Part shown: piece by piece, positions 32,508 through 40,505 of the stretch | Numbering within the stretch: the first letter of the stretch is position 1 | How the letters are laid out: the number at the start of each line of letters is the position of its first letter | Source: Longimicrobiales bacterium | GTDB taxonomy: Bacteria > Gemmatimonadota > Gemmatimonadetes > Longimicrobiales > RSA9 | Direction: 5' to 3' | DNA: 46,787 nucleotides | NCBI GenBank assembly: GCA_035461765.1 | Contig: DATHUY010000091.1 | Coordinates: 1 to 46,787, forward strand | The notes under the pieces: model-generated | What the model was told of the DNA's origin: nothing | Seen by the model: the letters and a program-made list of their open reading frames with translations, nothing else | Databases searched by the model: none | Position numbers and translations under genes: made by a program

Positions 32508-32858
32508 TCACGTCTCCGCCGGGACCGGCCGCGCCGTCTGCAGCAGCCGGATCAGCTCCTCATCGTACAGGTGCGCGAAACCACCGCGGGCAACGAGCGC
32601 CTCGCGCAGCGGGCGTTCGGGCACGGACGGATCGAAGAAGTGGATGGCTTCGACCAGGCCGAGGCCGTAGCTGCCTGTGCCGCAGGCACCCTTGCCGCCC
32701 GCCCGCGCGATCCACGTGCGTCCCTCGTGCTCGAACTGGCGATCGCCGGCCGGCTCGTGACGCAGCTCGTGCGGCGGAGCGGGCGGCGGCGTGTCGCCGC
32801 GTCCGCGCGTCGCGGGCTTTACAGGCGCGGTCGGCTCGTGCGGCGGGCGGGACGTCAT
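32508..32858 (-). CDS. Hypothetical protein coupled to the PTPS/QueD gene
   Basis: I do not recognise this 116-residue protein. Residues 1-45 are Pro/His/Arg-rich and probably disordered. From about 45 a compact region follows: EGRTWIARAGGKGACGTGSY, then AIHFFDPSVPERPLREALVA and EELIRLLQTARPV. The first part looks like a small beta sheet with a glycine-rich turn, the second helical. Its ATG (32858) overlaps the stop of the preceding PTPS/QueD gene (32855) by 4 nt, so the two are coupled and may act together. Confidence 0.6.
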   Translation of the reverse strand: MTSRPPHEPTAPVKPATRGRGDTPPPAPPHELRHEPAGDRQFEHEGRTWIARAGGKGACGTGSYGLGLVEAIHFFDPSVPERPLREALVARGGFAHLYDEELIRLLQTARPVPAET

Positions 32859-33292
32859 GGCGTGGCGCCGTGACCGCCGAAGTAGTCGACGTGGAGCCGG
32901 TCGTCCTCGTGGAGACGGAGCCCATGCAGCCGAGCGGGCGGATCGATGCGGGCGGCGATGCGCGGCCACAGCCAGCGCAGGATGTTCTCGCATGTCGGGA
33001 TGGCGCGGCCTTCCGCGAATTCCGCGACAGTGTGGTTCAGGTGCTGATGATCGAGCGGCACGATGACTTCCTCGTGCAGAACGCGGTCGAGGGCCGCGAG
33101 GTCGGCGGAGAAGCCGGTGCTGTCATCGATCCCGGCGTGGATGGTCACGTCGAGGCGGTAGTTGTGGCCGTGGCCATGCGGATTGCTGCACGCGCCGAAC
33201 ACTTCACGGTTGCGCGCCTCATCCCAGTCGGGACGGTAGTAGCGATGCGCGGCGGCGAACGCGACGGATCGGGTGAGAAAAGCGGTGTCCAT
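32855..33292 (-). CDS. 6-pyruvoyl-tetrahydropterin synthase / 6-carboxytetrahydropterin synthase family
   Basis: A 145-residue enzyme of the T-fold PTPS/QueD family acting on dihydroneopterin triphosphate. Zinc ligands are His16 (AFAAAHRY), His41 and His43 (HGHGHNY). The catalytic cysteine is Cys35 in FGACSNPHGHGHNY, a C-x5-HGH arrangement as in animal-type PTPS rather than the C-x3-HGH of Escherichia coli QueD. LDHQHLNH, PTCENI and LHED complete the active site. It could make pyruvoyl- or carboxy-tetrahydropterin, for tetrahydrobiopterin or for queuosine; no queC, queE or folE is nearby. Its stop overlaps the next ATG. Confidence 0.88.
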   Translation of the reverse strand: MDTAFLTRSVAFAAAHRYYRPDWDEARNREVFGACSNPHGHGHNYRLDVTIHAGIDDSTGFSADLAALDRVLHEEVIVPLDHQHLNHTVAEFAEGRAIPTCENILRWLWPRIAARIDPPARLHGLRLHEDDRLHVDYFGGHGATP

Positions 33293-33340
33293 GGCGGGTG
33301 AAGGTAGAGCGGCGCGCGGGGAGCGTCCAGTGGGAGGCGC

Positions 33341-33369
33341 GGAACTTGCGCCGCCGTCCGCCGGTCACA
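33341..33369 (+). promoter_or_regulatory. Candidate RpoE-like promoter of the response-regulator operon
   Basis: GGAACTT (33341-33347) is followed after 16 nt by GTCACA (33364-33369), close to the GGAACTT-N16-GTC pattern of RpoE-type ECF promoters. A start near 33376 would give a 49-nt leader before ATG 33425. It lies in the 132-nt gap between the divergent PTPS gene and the response-regulator gene. Confidence 0.4.
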
Positions 33370-33424
33370 CGGTGTGGCGAGTCAGCAGGTTGGGTGACGC
33401 AGCCTACTCGCAAGAAGGTCGGGG

Positions 33425-33841
33425 ATGCAACTCAGCAGCACACAGCCGGTCCCGCTAACGGGGGACACGCGGATCGCAACGATCCTCATCGCCGAGGATC
33501 ATCTGGACAGTCGCGACGCACTTCGCGCACTTCTGGAAGCCTTCGGATACAACGTGCTGGAGGCGGCGAACGGTCGGCAGGCGGTCGAGATCGCGCTCAT
33601 GCACGATCCCGACCTCATCCTGATGGACATCATGATGCCCGAGCTGGATGGCTTCGAGGCGACGCGCCAGCTGCGGCGTCATCAGGCGACGCACGCCACA
33701 CCCATCATCGCCGTCACCGCGATGGAGGGTGCGCATCAGCTGGCGATTCAGGCCGGTGCCAACGATTATGTCCGCAAGCCGGTCGACATCCGGCGACTGG
33801 TCGCCAAGGTGCACGACTGGCTTCACACACCGCCGCAGTGA
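33425..33841 (+). CDS. Single-domain response regulator (receiver only)
   Basis: A 138-residue CheY-like receiver with no output domain. Conserved residues are complete: acidic pair Glu24-Asp25 (LIAEDH), phospho-acceptor Asp68 (ILMDIMMPELDG), Thr98 (AVTAME) and Lys118 (VRKPVD). The gene starts at ATG 33425 behind AAGGTCGGGG. It would relay a phosphate from a histidine kinase to a partner by protein contact; no kinase is in the window. Its stop overlaps the GTG of the following membrane-protein gene (GTGA), so that protein is the natural candidate partner. Confidence 0.93.
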   Translation: MQLSSTQPVPLTGDTRIATILIAEDHLDSRDALRALLEAFGYNVLEAANGRQAVEIALMHDPDLILMDIMMPELDGFEATRQLRRHQATHATPIIAVTAMEGAHQLAIQAGANDYVRKPVDIRRLVAKVHDWLHTPPQ

Positions 33842-34548
33842 CCGGGTTCCACTCCACACCTCCGGACCGCCACGTGCCCGAAAACGACACCTTCGAGACG
33901 GATACCCCGACGCCGCCGGACGGCGCGGATCCCGGCAGTACTGCGTTCCCGTGGCCGCCGCGCCCTGATGACTCGGTCTTCGAGGCGTGGGGCCGGACGT
34001 GGAGCGGGGCGTCCCTGGCGCCGCGCCGCTTCTTCGCGGCGCTCCCGCCCAGCGGCTCGCTCGGAGCCGCCGTGCTCTACTATCTGTCCATCGGGATTCC
34101 GGTGGCCGGCGTGCAGCTGTTCTGGAGCATGCTGCGGGGCGGCAGCGGAGACGACGTGGTGGAAGCGGGCAACGCGCTCGCCGCCTGGGGGCCGCTCGTC
34201 GACTTCCTCATCTCGCCCATCTATCTGCTGCTTTCGCTCTTCCTCTCCGCGGGCGTCGTGCACCTGATGCTGAAGCTGTTCGGTGTGACCGGCGGCTTCG
34301 GCGTGACCGCACGCACGTTCGCGTTCGCATACTCGCCGCAGATCCTCGGAATCGTGCCGGTGGCAGGTGCGATCGCTGGCTTCATATGGATGGTGGTGGT
34401 GGCGATCGTGGGTGTGCGCGAAGCGCACGGTACGACGACGGGGCGCGCAGCGGCAGCGATCCTCATCCCGCTGAGCATCGCGCTGGCATTCGTCGCCGCG
34501 GCGTATCTGATCGTGCAGTTGGGAGGACTGCCGGACGTCCCGATGTAG
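33838..34548 (+). CDS. YIP1-family-like membrane protein
   Basis: A 236-residue integral membrane protein with a Pro-rich cytoplasmic N-terminus (1-45) and about five hydrophobic segments between 70 and 228: LGAAVLYYLSIGIPVAGVQL, FLISPIYLLLSLFLSAGVVH, FAYSPQILGIVPVAGAIAGF, WMVVVAIVGVREAHG and ILIPLSIALAFVAAAYLIV. The RTFAFAYSPQIL and GVREAHGTTTGRA motifs are typical of bacterial YIP1-domain proteins. Function is unknown. GTG 33838 overlaps the response-regulator stop; GTG 33874 is an alternative start. It converges with the HNH gene. Confidence 0.75.
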   Translation: MTGFHSTPPDRHVPENDTFETDTPTPPDGADPGSTAFPWPPRPDDSVFEAWGRTWSGASLAPRRFFAALPPSGSLGAAVLYYLSIGIPVAGVQLFWSMLRGGSGDDVVEAGNALAAWGPLVDFLISPIYLLLSLFLSAGVVHLMLKLFGVTGGFGVTARTFAFAYSPQILGIVPVAGAIAGFIWMVVVAIVGVREAHGTTTGRAAAAILIPLSIALAFVAAAYLIVQLGGLPDVPM

Positions 34549-34603
34549 GCGGGCGCGCCGCGCGCTCACTGTCGGAGGCGGCGGTGGTACGTGTGCCCTG
34601 GTA

Positions 34604-35266
34604 TCAGGCCGTGATGGGCTCGGCGTGCTGGAGGGCGCGCAGCACGTCGGCGCCGTAGAACATGCGGATGTACTTTGCCTGCACGGGCGTGATGCGTCGC
34701 ACCGCCCATACCAGCTCCACATAGTTCGGCTCGTGCGGCTCGTGTGCGGGATGCATGCCCACCTCATCCGGCAGCCGGCTCCCCTTGCGGTTGTTGCACG
34801 GCGAGCACGCCGCCACGACGTTCGTCCACACATTGAGACCGCCGCGCGAGATCGGTATGACGTGGTCGCGTGTGAGGAACGCGCGGCCGCGCAGCTCGGA
34901 GCGATGCCGCAGGCAGTACATACAGCGGTATCCGTCGCGAGCGAAGAGGAATGTGTTGGTGACCTGACGACGGAACTTGCGGGGGACGTGCACGTAGCGG
35001 ACGAGGCGGATCACGAGAGGACACGGCAGATCACGCCTCGCAGATCGGAAGACCCTGGATTCGTCCACCTCCAGGATTTCCGCTTTTCGATCGATCACGA
35101 GCCGCAGCGCACGCTTCACCGGAAGGATGGTCAGCGGCTCGAAAGACGCATTCAGCGCCAGGCAACCGGAAGCAGTGAAGAGTCCCTCCTCTGGGCTGCG
35201 TGGAGACCGGGCGGGTGCCGGGTCCCATACTCCATCCACGATAAGCAGAGCGAAGGCTTTTGACAA
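34604..35266 (-). CDS. HNH endonuclease-family protein
   Basis: A 220-residue protein. Residues 35-105 carry the leading domain found in this bacterial HNH family: CLALNASFEPLTILPVKRAL, VIDRKAEILE, then VIRLVRYVHVPR. The HNH domain (about 115-175) has a zinc-ribbon CxxC (YRCMYC), the catalytic DHVIPISRGG, NVWTNVV and a second CxxC (CSPCNNRKGSRLPDE). The family is widespread and usually not part of a restriction system; its target is unknown. The start is uncertain: TTG 35266 has no ribosome-binding site, and similarity begins only near residue 34. It lies 45 nt downstream of priA. Confidence 0.82.
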   Translation of the reverse strand: MSKAFALLIVDGVWDPAPARSPRSPEEGLFTASGCLALNASFEPLTILPVKRALRLVIDRKAEILEVDESRVFRSARRDLPCPLVIRLVRYVHVPRKFRRQVTNTFLFARDGYRCMYCLRHRSELRGRAFLTRDHVIPISRGGLNVWTNVVAACSPCNNRKGSRLPDEVGMHPAHEPHEPNYVELVWAVRRITPVQAKYIRMFYGADVLRALQHAEPITA

Positions 35267-35310
35267 TGAGGGTGGCCGCGGGGCGTTGTGGCACGTGAGG
35301 CGGGTACCGG

Positions 35311-37575
35311 TCAGAGCAGACTCACCGGATCGCGATCAATGATCATGCGCAGCTCCGCGCGCCCGGCCTTCACCTCGTGATCGGACTGGATACGGCGGCA
35401 GGTTGCGCCCAGAATGGACGCCGATCGGCTGCGCAGAAGGAAATGCCAGCGCCAGCGGCCGCGGATACGGTCGATCGGGCAGGGTGCGGGGCCGGTGAGG
35501 ACGACGCGGTCGCCGGCATTGTGGCGCCCGAGCAGCTCGAGCACGGCATCGGCCAGCTGATCGGTTGCGTCCTGTACCGCGCGTTCATCGGTACCGCTGA
35601 CGACGATGTTGACCAGTCGCGTATGCGGCGGGTACTCCGGGTCCGCGCGTTCGGCGAGCTCGCGCACTGCAAAGCTGTCGAAGTCATGCGCGAGTGCTGA
35701 CTGAATGGCGTAGTGCTGCGGCAGAGCCGTCTGGATCAGCACCATGCCGCCGCGTGGTCCCCTGCCCGCCCTGCCGGCAACCTGGGTCAGCAGCTGGAAC
35801 GTGCGCTCGCTCGCGCGGAAATCCGGCAGGTTCATCGCGACGTCGGCATTCACCACACCGACGAGCGTGACGTTCGGAAAGTCGAGCCCCTTCGCGATCA
35901 TCTGCGTGCCGAGCAGGATGTCCACCTCGCCGGTGCGCACTCGCTCCAGGATGTCGTGATGCGACCACTTCGCCGAAGTGGTGTCCACGTCCATGCGGGC
36001 CAGGCGGGCGCGCGGGAACAGCTCGGCGACCTCGCGCTCCACCTGCTCGGTGCCGATGCCACGGAACGCCAGGTCCTCCGAGCGGCACTCACTGCACATC
36101 GCCGGCGGCGCTTCCTCATGAAGGCAGTAGTGACACACGAGTCGCCTGCGACCCCGGTGGAACGTCAGCGATACATTGCACTGTTCACAGTGCCACACGT
36201 GGCCGCACGCGCGGCACTGCACGAACGTCGCGTAGCCGCGCCGGTTCAGCAGCAGAATGCTCTGTTCGCGCTTCAGCAGACGGTCGTTCAGCGCATCGAC
36301 GAGCGGATCGGCAATGACGAGCGGCCGACCCCGCGGCACCGGGGCCGCTGCTTCGGCCTTTCGCTCCGCGCGCAGATCGACCAGCTGGACGGGCGGGAGC
36401 GGCCGTCCCTCGACGCGCTCCGGCAGACGCAGCATGTGGAATTTCCCGCGCTGTGCGTTGTGCCAGCTCTCGAGTGCAGGAGTCGCACTGCCGAGCACGC
36501 ACACCGCGCGCGCGGCACCCGCTCGAACGACGGCGACCTCGCGTGCGTGATAACGCGGAGCCTCGGATTGCTTGTAGCTGGCTTCGTGCTCCTCATCGAC
36601 GATGATCGCGCCGAGGTCGCGCACGGGCGCAAAGATGGCCGAGCGGGCGCCGATCGCGATGCGGCGCCGCCCCTCACGCAGCGCGCGCCACGCATCATAG
36701 CGTTCGCCGTCGGACAACGCCGAGTGCAGCACCGCGACGACGTCACCGAACTCGGCGCGGAAGCGCGCGACCGTCTGTGGTGTGAGAGCGATCTCGGGCA
36801 CCAGAACGATCGCTCCCCTGCCCTGCCGGGCGACCACTTCGCGCAGCAGCTCGATGTACACCAGCGTCTTGCCGGAGCCGGTCACGCCGTACAGCAGGAA
36901 CGGAAGACTCTCCTGAGCACCGGGACGCGCCGCGTCGAAGAGTGCGGCCAGGGCTGCTGTCTGTGCGGCGGTGTGCGTATGGCGGGCCGGCTCGCCGGGC
37001 TCGATGTCGGCAAACGGATCGCGTTCCGTGCGTTCGTCCGTCATCTCGACGACGCCCTTCTCGACAAGCGCCCGCAGGACGGCCGCGGAGAAGCCGAGTG
37101 AGTCGCCGAGGTGAGCGGCGTCGGCGCTTCCGCCCATTGATTCGAGAACTTCGTAGCATTCACGCTGCCGGTGCGCCCGACCGAACACTTCGTCGCGCAT
37201 CGTGAGCGTGGGCAGCTCGCGTGCGATCCGCAGCACGCGGCGGGTCTTTACGGGTGGGTCGGAGCGGCCGGTGTCGGAGAGGACGGCCGGCAGCGCACCG
37301 CGCAGCACGATGCCGAGCGGGGTGATGTAGTAGTCGGCGATCCACCGGCACAGCCGCAGCACATCCGTCGGCACGCTCGGCTCATCATCGAGCACACGCT
37401 CCACATCGCGGACGCGTTTCAGCTCACGTGCAGGCGCGGCGTCTCCGACCACCCAGCCGACCAGCTTCCGGCCGGAAAACGGAACGCGCACCCGCGTGCC
37501 GTCCGGCACACGGGTCTCGATGCGATAAGTGAACGTGCGCGGCAGCGGGACCGGCAGCGCGACTTCGACCAGCAT
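35311..37575 (-). CDS. priA: Primosomal protein N' (replication restart helicase PriA)
   Basis: A 754-residue superfamily-2 helicase that reloads the replisome at stalled forks. The N-terminal 3'-DNA-binding domain begins at once (VEVALPVPLPRTFTYRI). The helicase has Walker A YGVTGSGKT, motif II DEEHEASYKQ and SATPALES. Eight zinc-ribbon cysteines follow (CRACGHVWHCEQC, then CHYC and CSEC), then FRGIGTEQVEREVAELFP, LLGTQMIAKGLDFP and QVAGRAGRG. ATG 37575 is chosen because homology starts there; the open frame to 37770 lies over the neighbouring gene. It starts 7 nt after the GvpL/F-like gene and is probably co-transcribed with it. Confidence 0.95.
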   Translation of the reverse strand: MLVEVALPVPLPRTFTYRIETRVPDGTRVRVPFSGRKLVGWVVGDAAPARELKRVRDVERVLDDEPSVPTDVLRLCRWIADYYITPLGIVLRGALPAVLSDTGRSDPPVKTRRVLRIARELPTLTMRDEVFGRAHRQRECYEVLESMGGSADAAHLGDSLGFSAAVLRALVEKGVVEMTDERTERDPFADIEPGEPARHTHTAAQTAALAALFDAARPGAQESLPFLLYGVTGSGKTLVYIELLREVVARQGRGAIVLVPEIALTPQTVARFRAEFGDVVAVLHSALSDGERYDAWRALREGRRRIAIGARSAIFAPVRDLGAIIVDEEHEASYKQSEAPRYHAREVAVVRAGAARAVCVLGSATPALESWHNAQRGKFHMLRLPERVEGRPLPPVQLVDLRAERKAEAAAPVPRGRPLVIADPLVDALNDRLLKREQSILLLNRRGYATFVQCRACGHVWHCEQCNVSLTFHRGRRRLVCHYCLHEEAPPAMCSECRSEDLAFRGIGTEQVEREVAELFPRARLARMDVDTTSAKWSHHDILERVRTGEVDILLGTQMIAKGLDFPNVTLVGVVNADVAMNLPDFRASERTFQLLTQVAGRAGRGPRGGMVLIQTALPQHYAIQSALAHDFDSFAVRELAERADPEYPPHTRLVNIVVSGTDERAVQDATDQLADAVLELLGRHNAGDRVVLTGPAPCPIDRIRGRWRWHFLLRSRSASILGATCRRIQSDHEVKAGRAELRMIIDRDPVSLL

Positions 37576-37582
37576 GCGCGCT

Positions 37583-38245
37583 TCAGACGGTGATGCGGAC
37601 GAAATCGTACGGCGGCCAGGGGCCCGTGACGTCGAACGTGATCTCGTCGTGCGCGGCGCCCAGGTCCTCGGCGCGATCGACGAAATCGATCCAGGCGGAA
37701 CGCTCGACGAGGAATGCGGCACTGAGCAGGCGGCGGCCCTCGGCCGCGAACGGGACGGCGGCCCGGGCATGGCGGCGGAGCTCGGAATACAGCTGCATCG
37801 CGAGATCGCTGAGCTCCAGATCGATGTCCTCGCCGCCGGCAGCGGGCGCCATGTGCAGCCGCAGCTCCCAGTGACCCTCCATGAACGAGAGCCCTTCGTC
37901 GAGCACGAGATACTGGTCCTGAAGGAGATGGATCAGCTGGCGCCGTCCACGGAACACGATGCCGAACGGGGCGGGCAATACGGTGCCGCGCCGCATGGCG
38001 GCTTCGACAACCTTCTGATGCGCCTGCACTCGCGCCTCGTCCATGGGCGGGACCTCGTACGGCACCGGCCGGACGAGAGCGTCGAGGTCGCGATAGCGTA
38101 CGCGCAGCACATCCTCGCCTGCCACCTGCGCGACGCGGCCGCCGCGCCACGTCTTCGCGCGCGCTACACCGAAGAGGTAGATGGCCTGGTGCGCGGTGAG
38201 CCGCGGCGAGCTTCGGCGCTCCTCGCGGTCCGCGTCTTCACTCAT
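37583..38245 (-). CDS. GvpL/GvpF-family gas-vesicle-like protein, orphan
   Basis: A 220-residue GvpL/GvpF-family protein. Conserved blocks are AIYLFGVARA (21-30), VRYRDLDALVRPVP (49-62), AHQKVVE, GTVLPAPFGIVF (87-98), LVERSAWIDFV (179-189) and TGPWPPYDFV (207-216). In gas-vesicle clusters GvpF and GvpL are accessory proteins that bind the shell protein GvpA during assembly. No gvpA, gvpN or other gas-vesicle gene lies in the window, so the role here is unknown. ATG 38245 overlaps the stop of the M24 peptidase gene by 4 nt, and priA begins 7 nt after its own stop. Confidence 0.85.
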   Translation of the reverse strand: MSEDADREERRSSPRLTAHQAIYLFGVARAKTWRGGRVAQVAGEDVLRVRYRDLDALVRPVPYEVPPMDEARVQAHQKVVEAAMRRGTVLPAPFGIVFRGRRQLIHLLQDQYLVLDEGLSFMEGHWELRLHMAPAAGGEDIDLELSDLAMQLYSELRRHARAAVPFAAEGRRLLSAAFLVERSAWIDFVDRAEDLGAAHDEITFDVTGPWPPYDFVRITV

Positions 38246-39453
38246 CGCGCGAGCAGCGCCTGCATCTCGTGCTGCGGATCGGGCGTGGTGACCTCCGGTC
38301 CGTCCTCCGAAACGTAAACGTTGATCTCCGTGCGGAGGCCGATCTCGCCGGGGATGTAGATCCCGGGCTCGATCGAGAACCCGACGCCCGGCATCAGCCG
38401 CCGCGTTTCCTTCGTCTCGAGGTTGTCGATGTTGGGGCCCATGCCGTGCGTGGCACGGTCGATGGAGTGGCCGGTGCGATGAATGAAATGTGCGCCGTGA
38501 CCGGCGTCGTTCACGACCCGGCGGGCGATGTCGTCCACCTCGCGGCCTTCGATGGGCCGCCCTTCCTGCCACGTCTTCTGCAGGAAGTCGACTGCGGCAT
38601 CGCGCGCGTCGCGGATGATGCCGAAGAGTTGCGCGGCACGGTCCGGCACATGCGGACCGAGATAGGCCATCCACGTCTGGTCGGCGTAAACCATCTCCTC
38701 CGACTGCTTGCTCCACAGGTCCAGCAGCACCACATCGCCCTGCTTGAAAACGGCGCCGCCGTTCTCCGGTGAATAGTGCGGATCAGCAGCACTCAGCCCC
38801 GTGGCGGCGATGGCATCTCCGCCCACGGCGACGCCATGTGCGGCCATGTCTGCCAGCACCCACTCGCGCATCTCCACCTCGTTGACGCGCTCACCGCCGG
38901 CGACGGCCTGTGCCAGCCGGGTGAACGTCGCCTCGGCAATCTGCGCAAGCGCCGCGGACGCCCTGTAGTGCGACCGCAGCTGTTCCGGAGTCCAGCACGA
39001 GTAGAAGCGCGTCACGAGGTCACCCGACGAGACCACCTCCACGCCCGTGGAGCGTACCAGCTCGATGATGCCGCCCGACACCAGATCGATCGCGGGTACC
39101 GCTGCGTCCGGTGAGTATTCCATCGCGATGCGGCCGCGGCCGTGCAGTGTGTCGCGCAGCGCTGCTCCGAGTTCCTCCCAGCCCACGTACATGCGCCGCT
39201 CCCACGGCCACTTCTCCCACGGCGCCTGCTCGATGCCGTGGATGATGGCGGCGGGTGTCCCTTCCGCGGGGATCAGCACGAAGAAGCGGCGCGACAGATC
39301 ACCGAGGCCGATGAGCTGTGCCGCTACGTCGTTGCGCGCGTGCAGGTCGTACAGGAGCCAGCCGTCGAGCCCTGCAGCGCGGATGGCTGTCTGGATGGCA
39401 TCGATATCCGCGCGGACGCGCGTGAACTCCCGTGATCCCTTGAACATCCCCAC
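38242..39453 (-). CDS. M24-family metallopeptidase (Xaa-Pro aminopeptidase-like)
   Basis: A 403-residue cytoplasmic peptidase with the creatinase N-terminal domain (about 10-150) and pita-bread M24 domain (about 160-395). The five metal ligands are visible: Asp in VVLLDLWS, Asp in YADQTWM, His in HRTGHSI, and Glu in FSIEPGIY and RTEINVYV. The family cleaves N-terminal residues next to proline, or acts as a prolidase on dipeptides. GTG 39453 is chosen because AAGGAG lies 7 nt upstream; ATG 39447 is two codons in. Its stop overlaps the GvpL/F-like start. Confidence 0.92.
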   Translation of the reverse strand: MGMFKGSREFTRVRADIDAIQTAIRAAGLDGWLLYDLHARNDVAAQLIGLGDLSRRFFVLIPAEGTPAAIIHGIEQAPWEKWPWERRMYVGWEELGAALRDTLHGRGRIAMEYSPDAAVPAIDLVSGGIIELVRSTGVEVVSSGDLVTRFYSCWTPEQLRSHYRASAALAQIAEATFTRLAQAVAGGERVNEVEMREWVLADMAAHGVAVGGDAIAATGLSAADPHYSPENGGAVFKQGDVVLLDLWSKQSEEMVYADQTWMAYLGPHVPDRAAQLFGIIRDARDAAVDFLQKTWQEGRPIEGREVDDIARRVVNDAGHGAHFIHRTGHSIDRATHGMGPNIDNLETKETRRLMPGVGFSIEPGIYIPGEIGLRTEINVYVSEDGPEVTTPDPQHEMQALLAR

Positions 39454-39518
39454 GTGTACGCTCCTTGTGTGTTCCGTGGCAATGTAGGACGCGGGCGAGG
39501 CTGTGAGAAGGACCCGCC

Positions 39519-40505
39519 TCAGAGCTCCAGGCCGGCCAGGGCGCGGAGCGTCGCAACGACCCCTGCGCCCGCACGCTTCGGCACATAGCCGCCTTCGAGC
39601 AGCGCCGCGATACGGCCGGCCGCTGAGACCTGCGCATGCTCCATGACCTCCCGTGTCATGGCATGGATGTCGGCCGGCTCGAGCAGCAGCCCACCGAGCG
39701 GATCGCCGGCCAGGCAGTCATAGCCCGCGGAGATGATGACGAGCTGCGGACGGGCCGCCTCGAACGCCTCACGCACCGCGGCGCTGAACGCACGCCGGTA
39801 ATCCGCCGCCGGCATTCCGGCCGGCAGCGGAACGTTCAGTGTGGTCCCCGCGCCGGCACCGACACCGGTCTCGTCGGCCGCGCCCGTGCCCGGATAATGC
39901 GCCTCGATGTGGAGCGACAGATAGAATACGCGGGGATCGTCGAAGAATGCGTCCTGGGTGCCGTTACCATGATGCACGTCCCAGTCGATGATCAACACAC
40001 GCTCCACGCCGTGCTCTGCCTGGGCGGCCCGCGCGGCTACGGCGGCGTTGTTGAAGAGGCAGAAGCCCATGGCGCGGTCGGGCGTTGCGTGGTGCCCGGG
40101 CGGACGGCACAGCGCCATGGCCGTGAGCGCGCGCCCCGTCATCACGAGGCGGACGGCATCGATCGCGCACCCGGCCGCCGCGGCCGCCGCGTCGGCCGAC
40201 GCACCGGACAGTGCCGTGTCCGCATCGACCCTGATGATCTGCCCGCTCTGCTCCGCCCGAGCGGCAGTGGTCCGGATCAGCTCAATGTGTTCCGGCGTGT
40301 GCACCCGCAACAGCTGTGTGTCGTCTGCCGGACGCGCTTCGTGCTGGAGCACGTGGTCCAGCAGCGCGGGAGTCTGCTTGTAGATTGCGTGGACGATGCC
40401 CGGCAGCCGTCCCTGGTGCTCAGGATGGCCCCAGCCCGTGTCATGCAGGCCGCAGTCGCCGTGCAGGATGAGCGCGGTCGGCTGCGGCGCGCCGCTTCCG
40501 GTCAC
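39519..40505 (-). CDS. Histone deacetylase-family (acetoin utilisation-like) deacetylase
   Basis: A 328-residue zinc deacetylase of the arginase/deacetylase superfamily. Catalytic and zinc motifs are intact: RPPGHHATPDRAMGFC, DWDVHHGNGTQ, SAGYDCLAGDPLGGL and LEGGYVP. The WGHPEHQGRL N-terminus fits the class II-like bacterial group that acts on acetylated polyamines, short-chain acyl groups or other small amides; it is not expected to act on histones. GTG 40505 overlaps the TGA of the preceding amidohydrolase gene, so the two are coupled. The substrate cannot be read from the sequence. Confidence 0.92.
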   Translation of the reverse strand: MTGSGAPQPTALILHGDCGLHDTGWGHPEHQGRLPGIVHAIYKQTPALLDHVLQHEARPADDTQLLRVHTPEHIELIRTTAARAEQSGQIIRVDADTALSGASADAAAAAAGCAIDAVRLVMTGRALTAMALCRPPGHHATPDRAMGFCLFNNAAVAARAAQAEHGVERVLIIDWDVHHGNGTQDAFFDDPRVFYLSLHIEAHYPGTGAADETGVGAGAGTTLNVPLPAGMPAADYRRAFSAAVREAFEAARPQLVIISAGYDCLAGDPLGGLLLEPADIHAMTREVMEHAQVSAAGRIAALLEGGYVPKRAGAGVVATLRALAGLEL

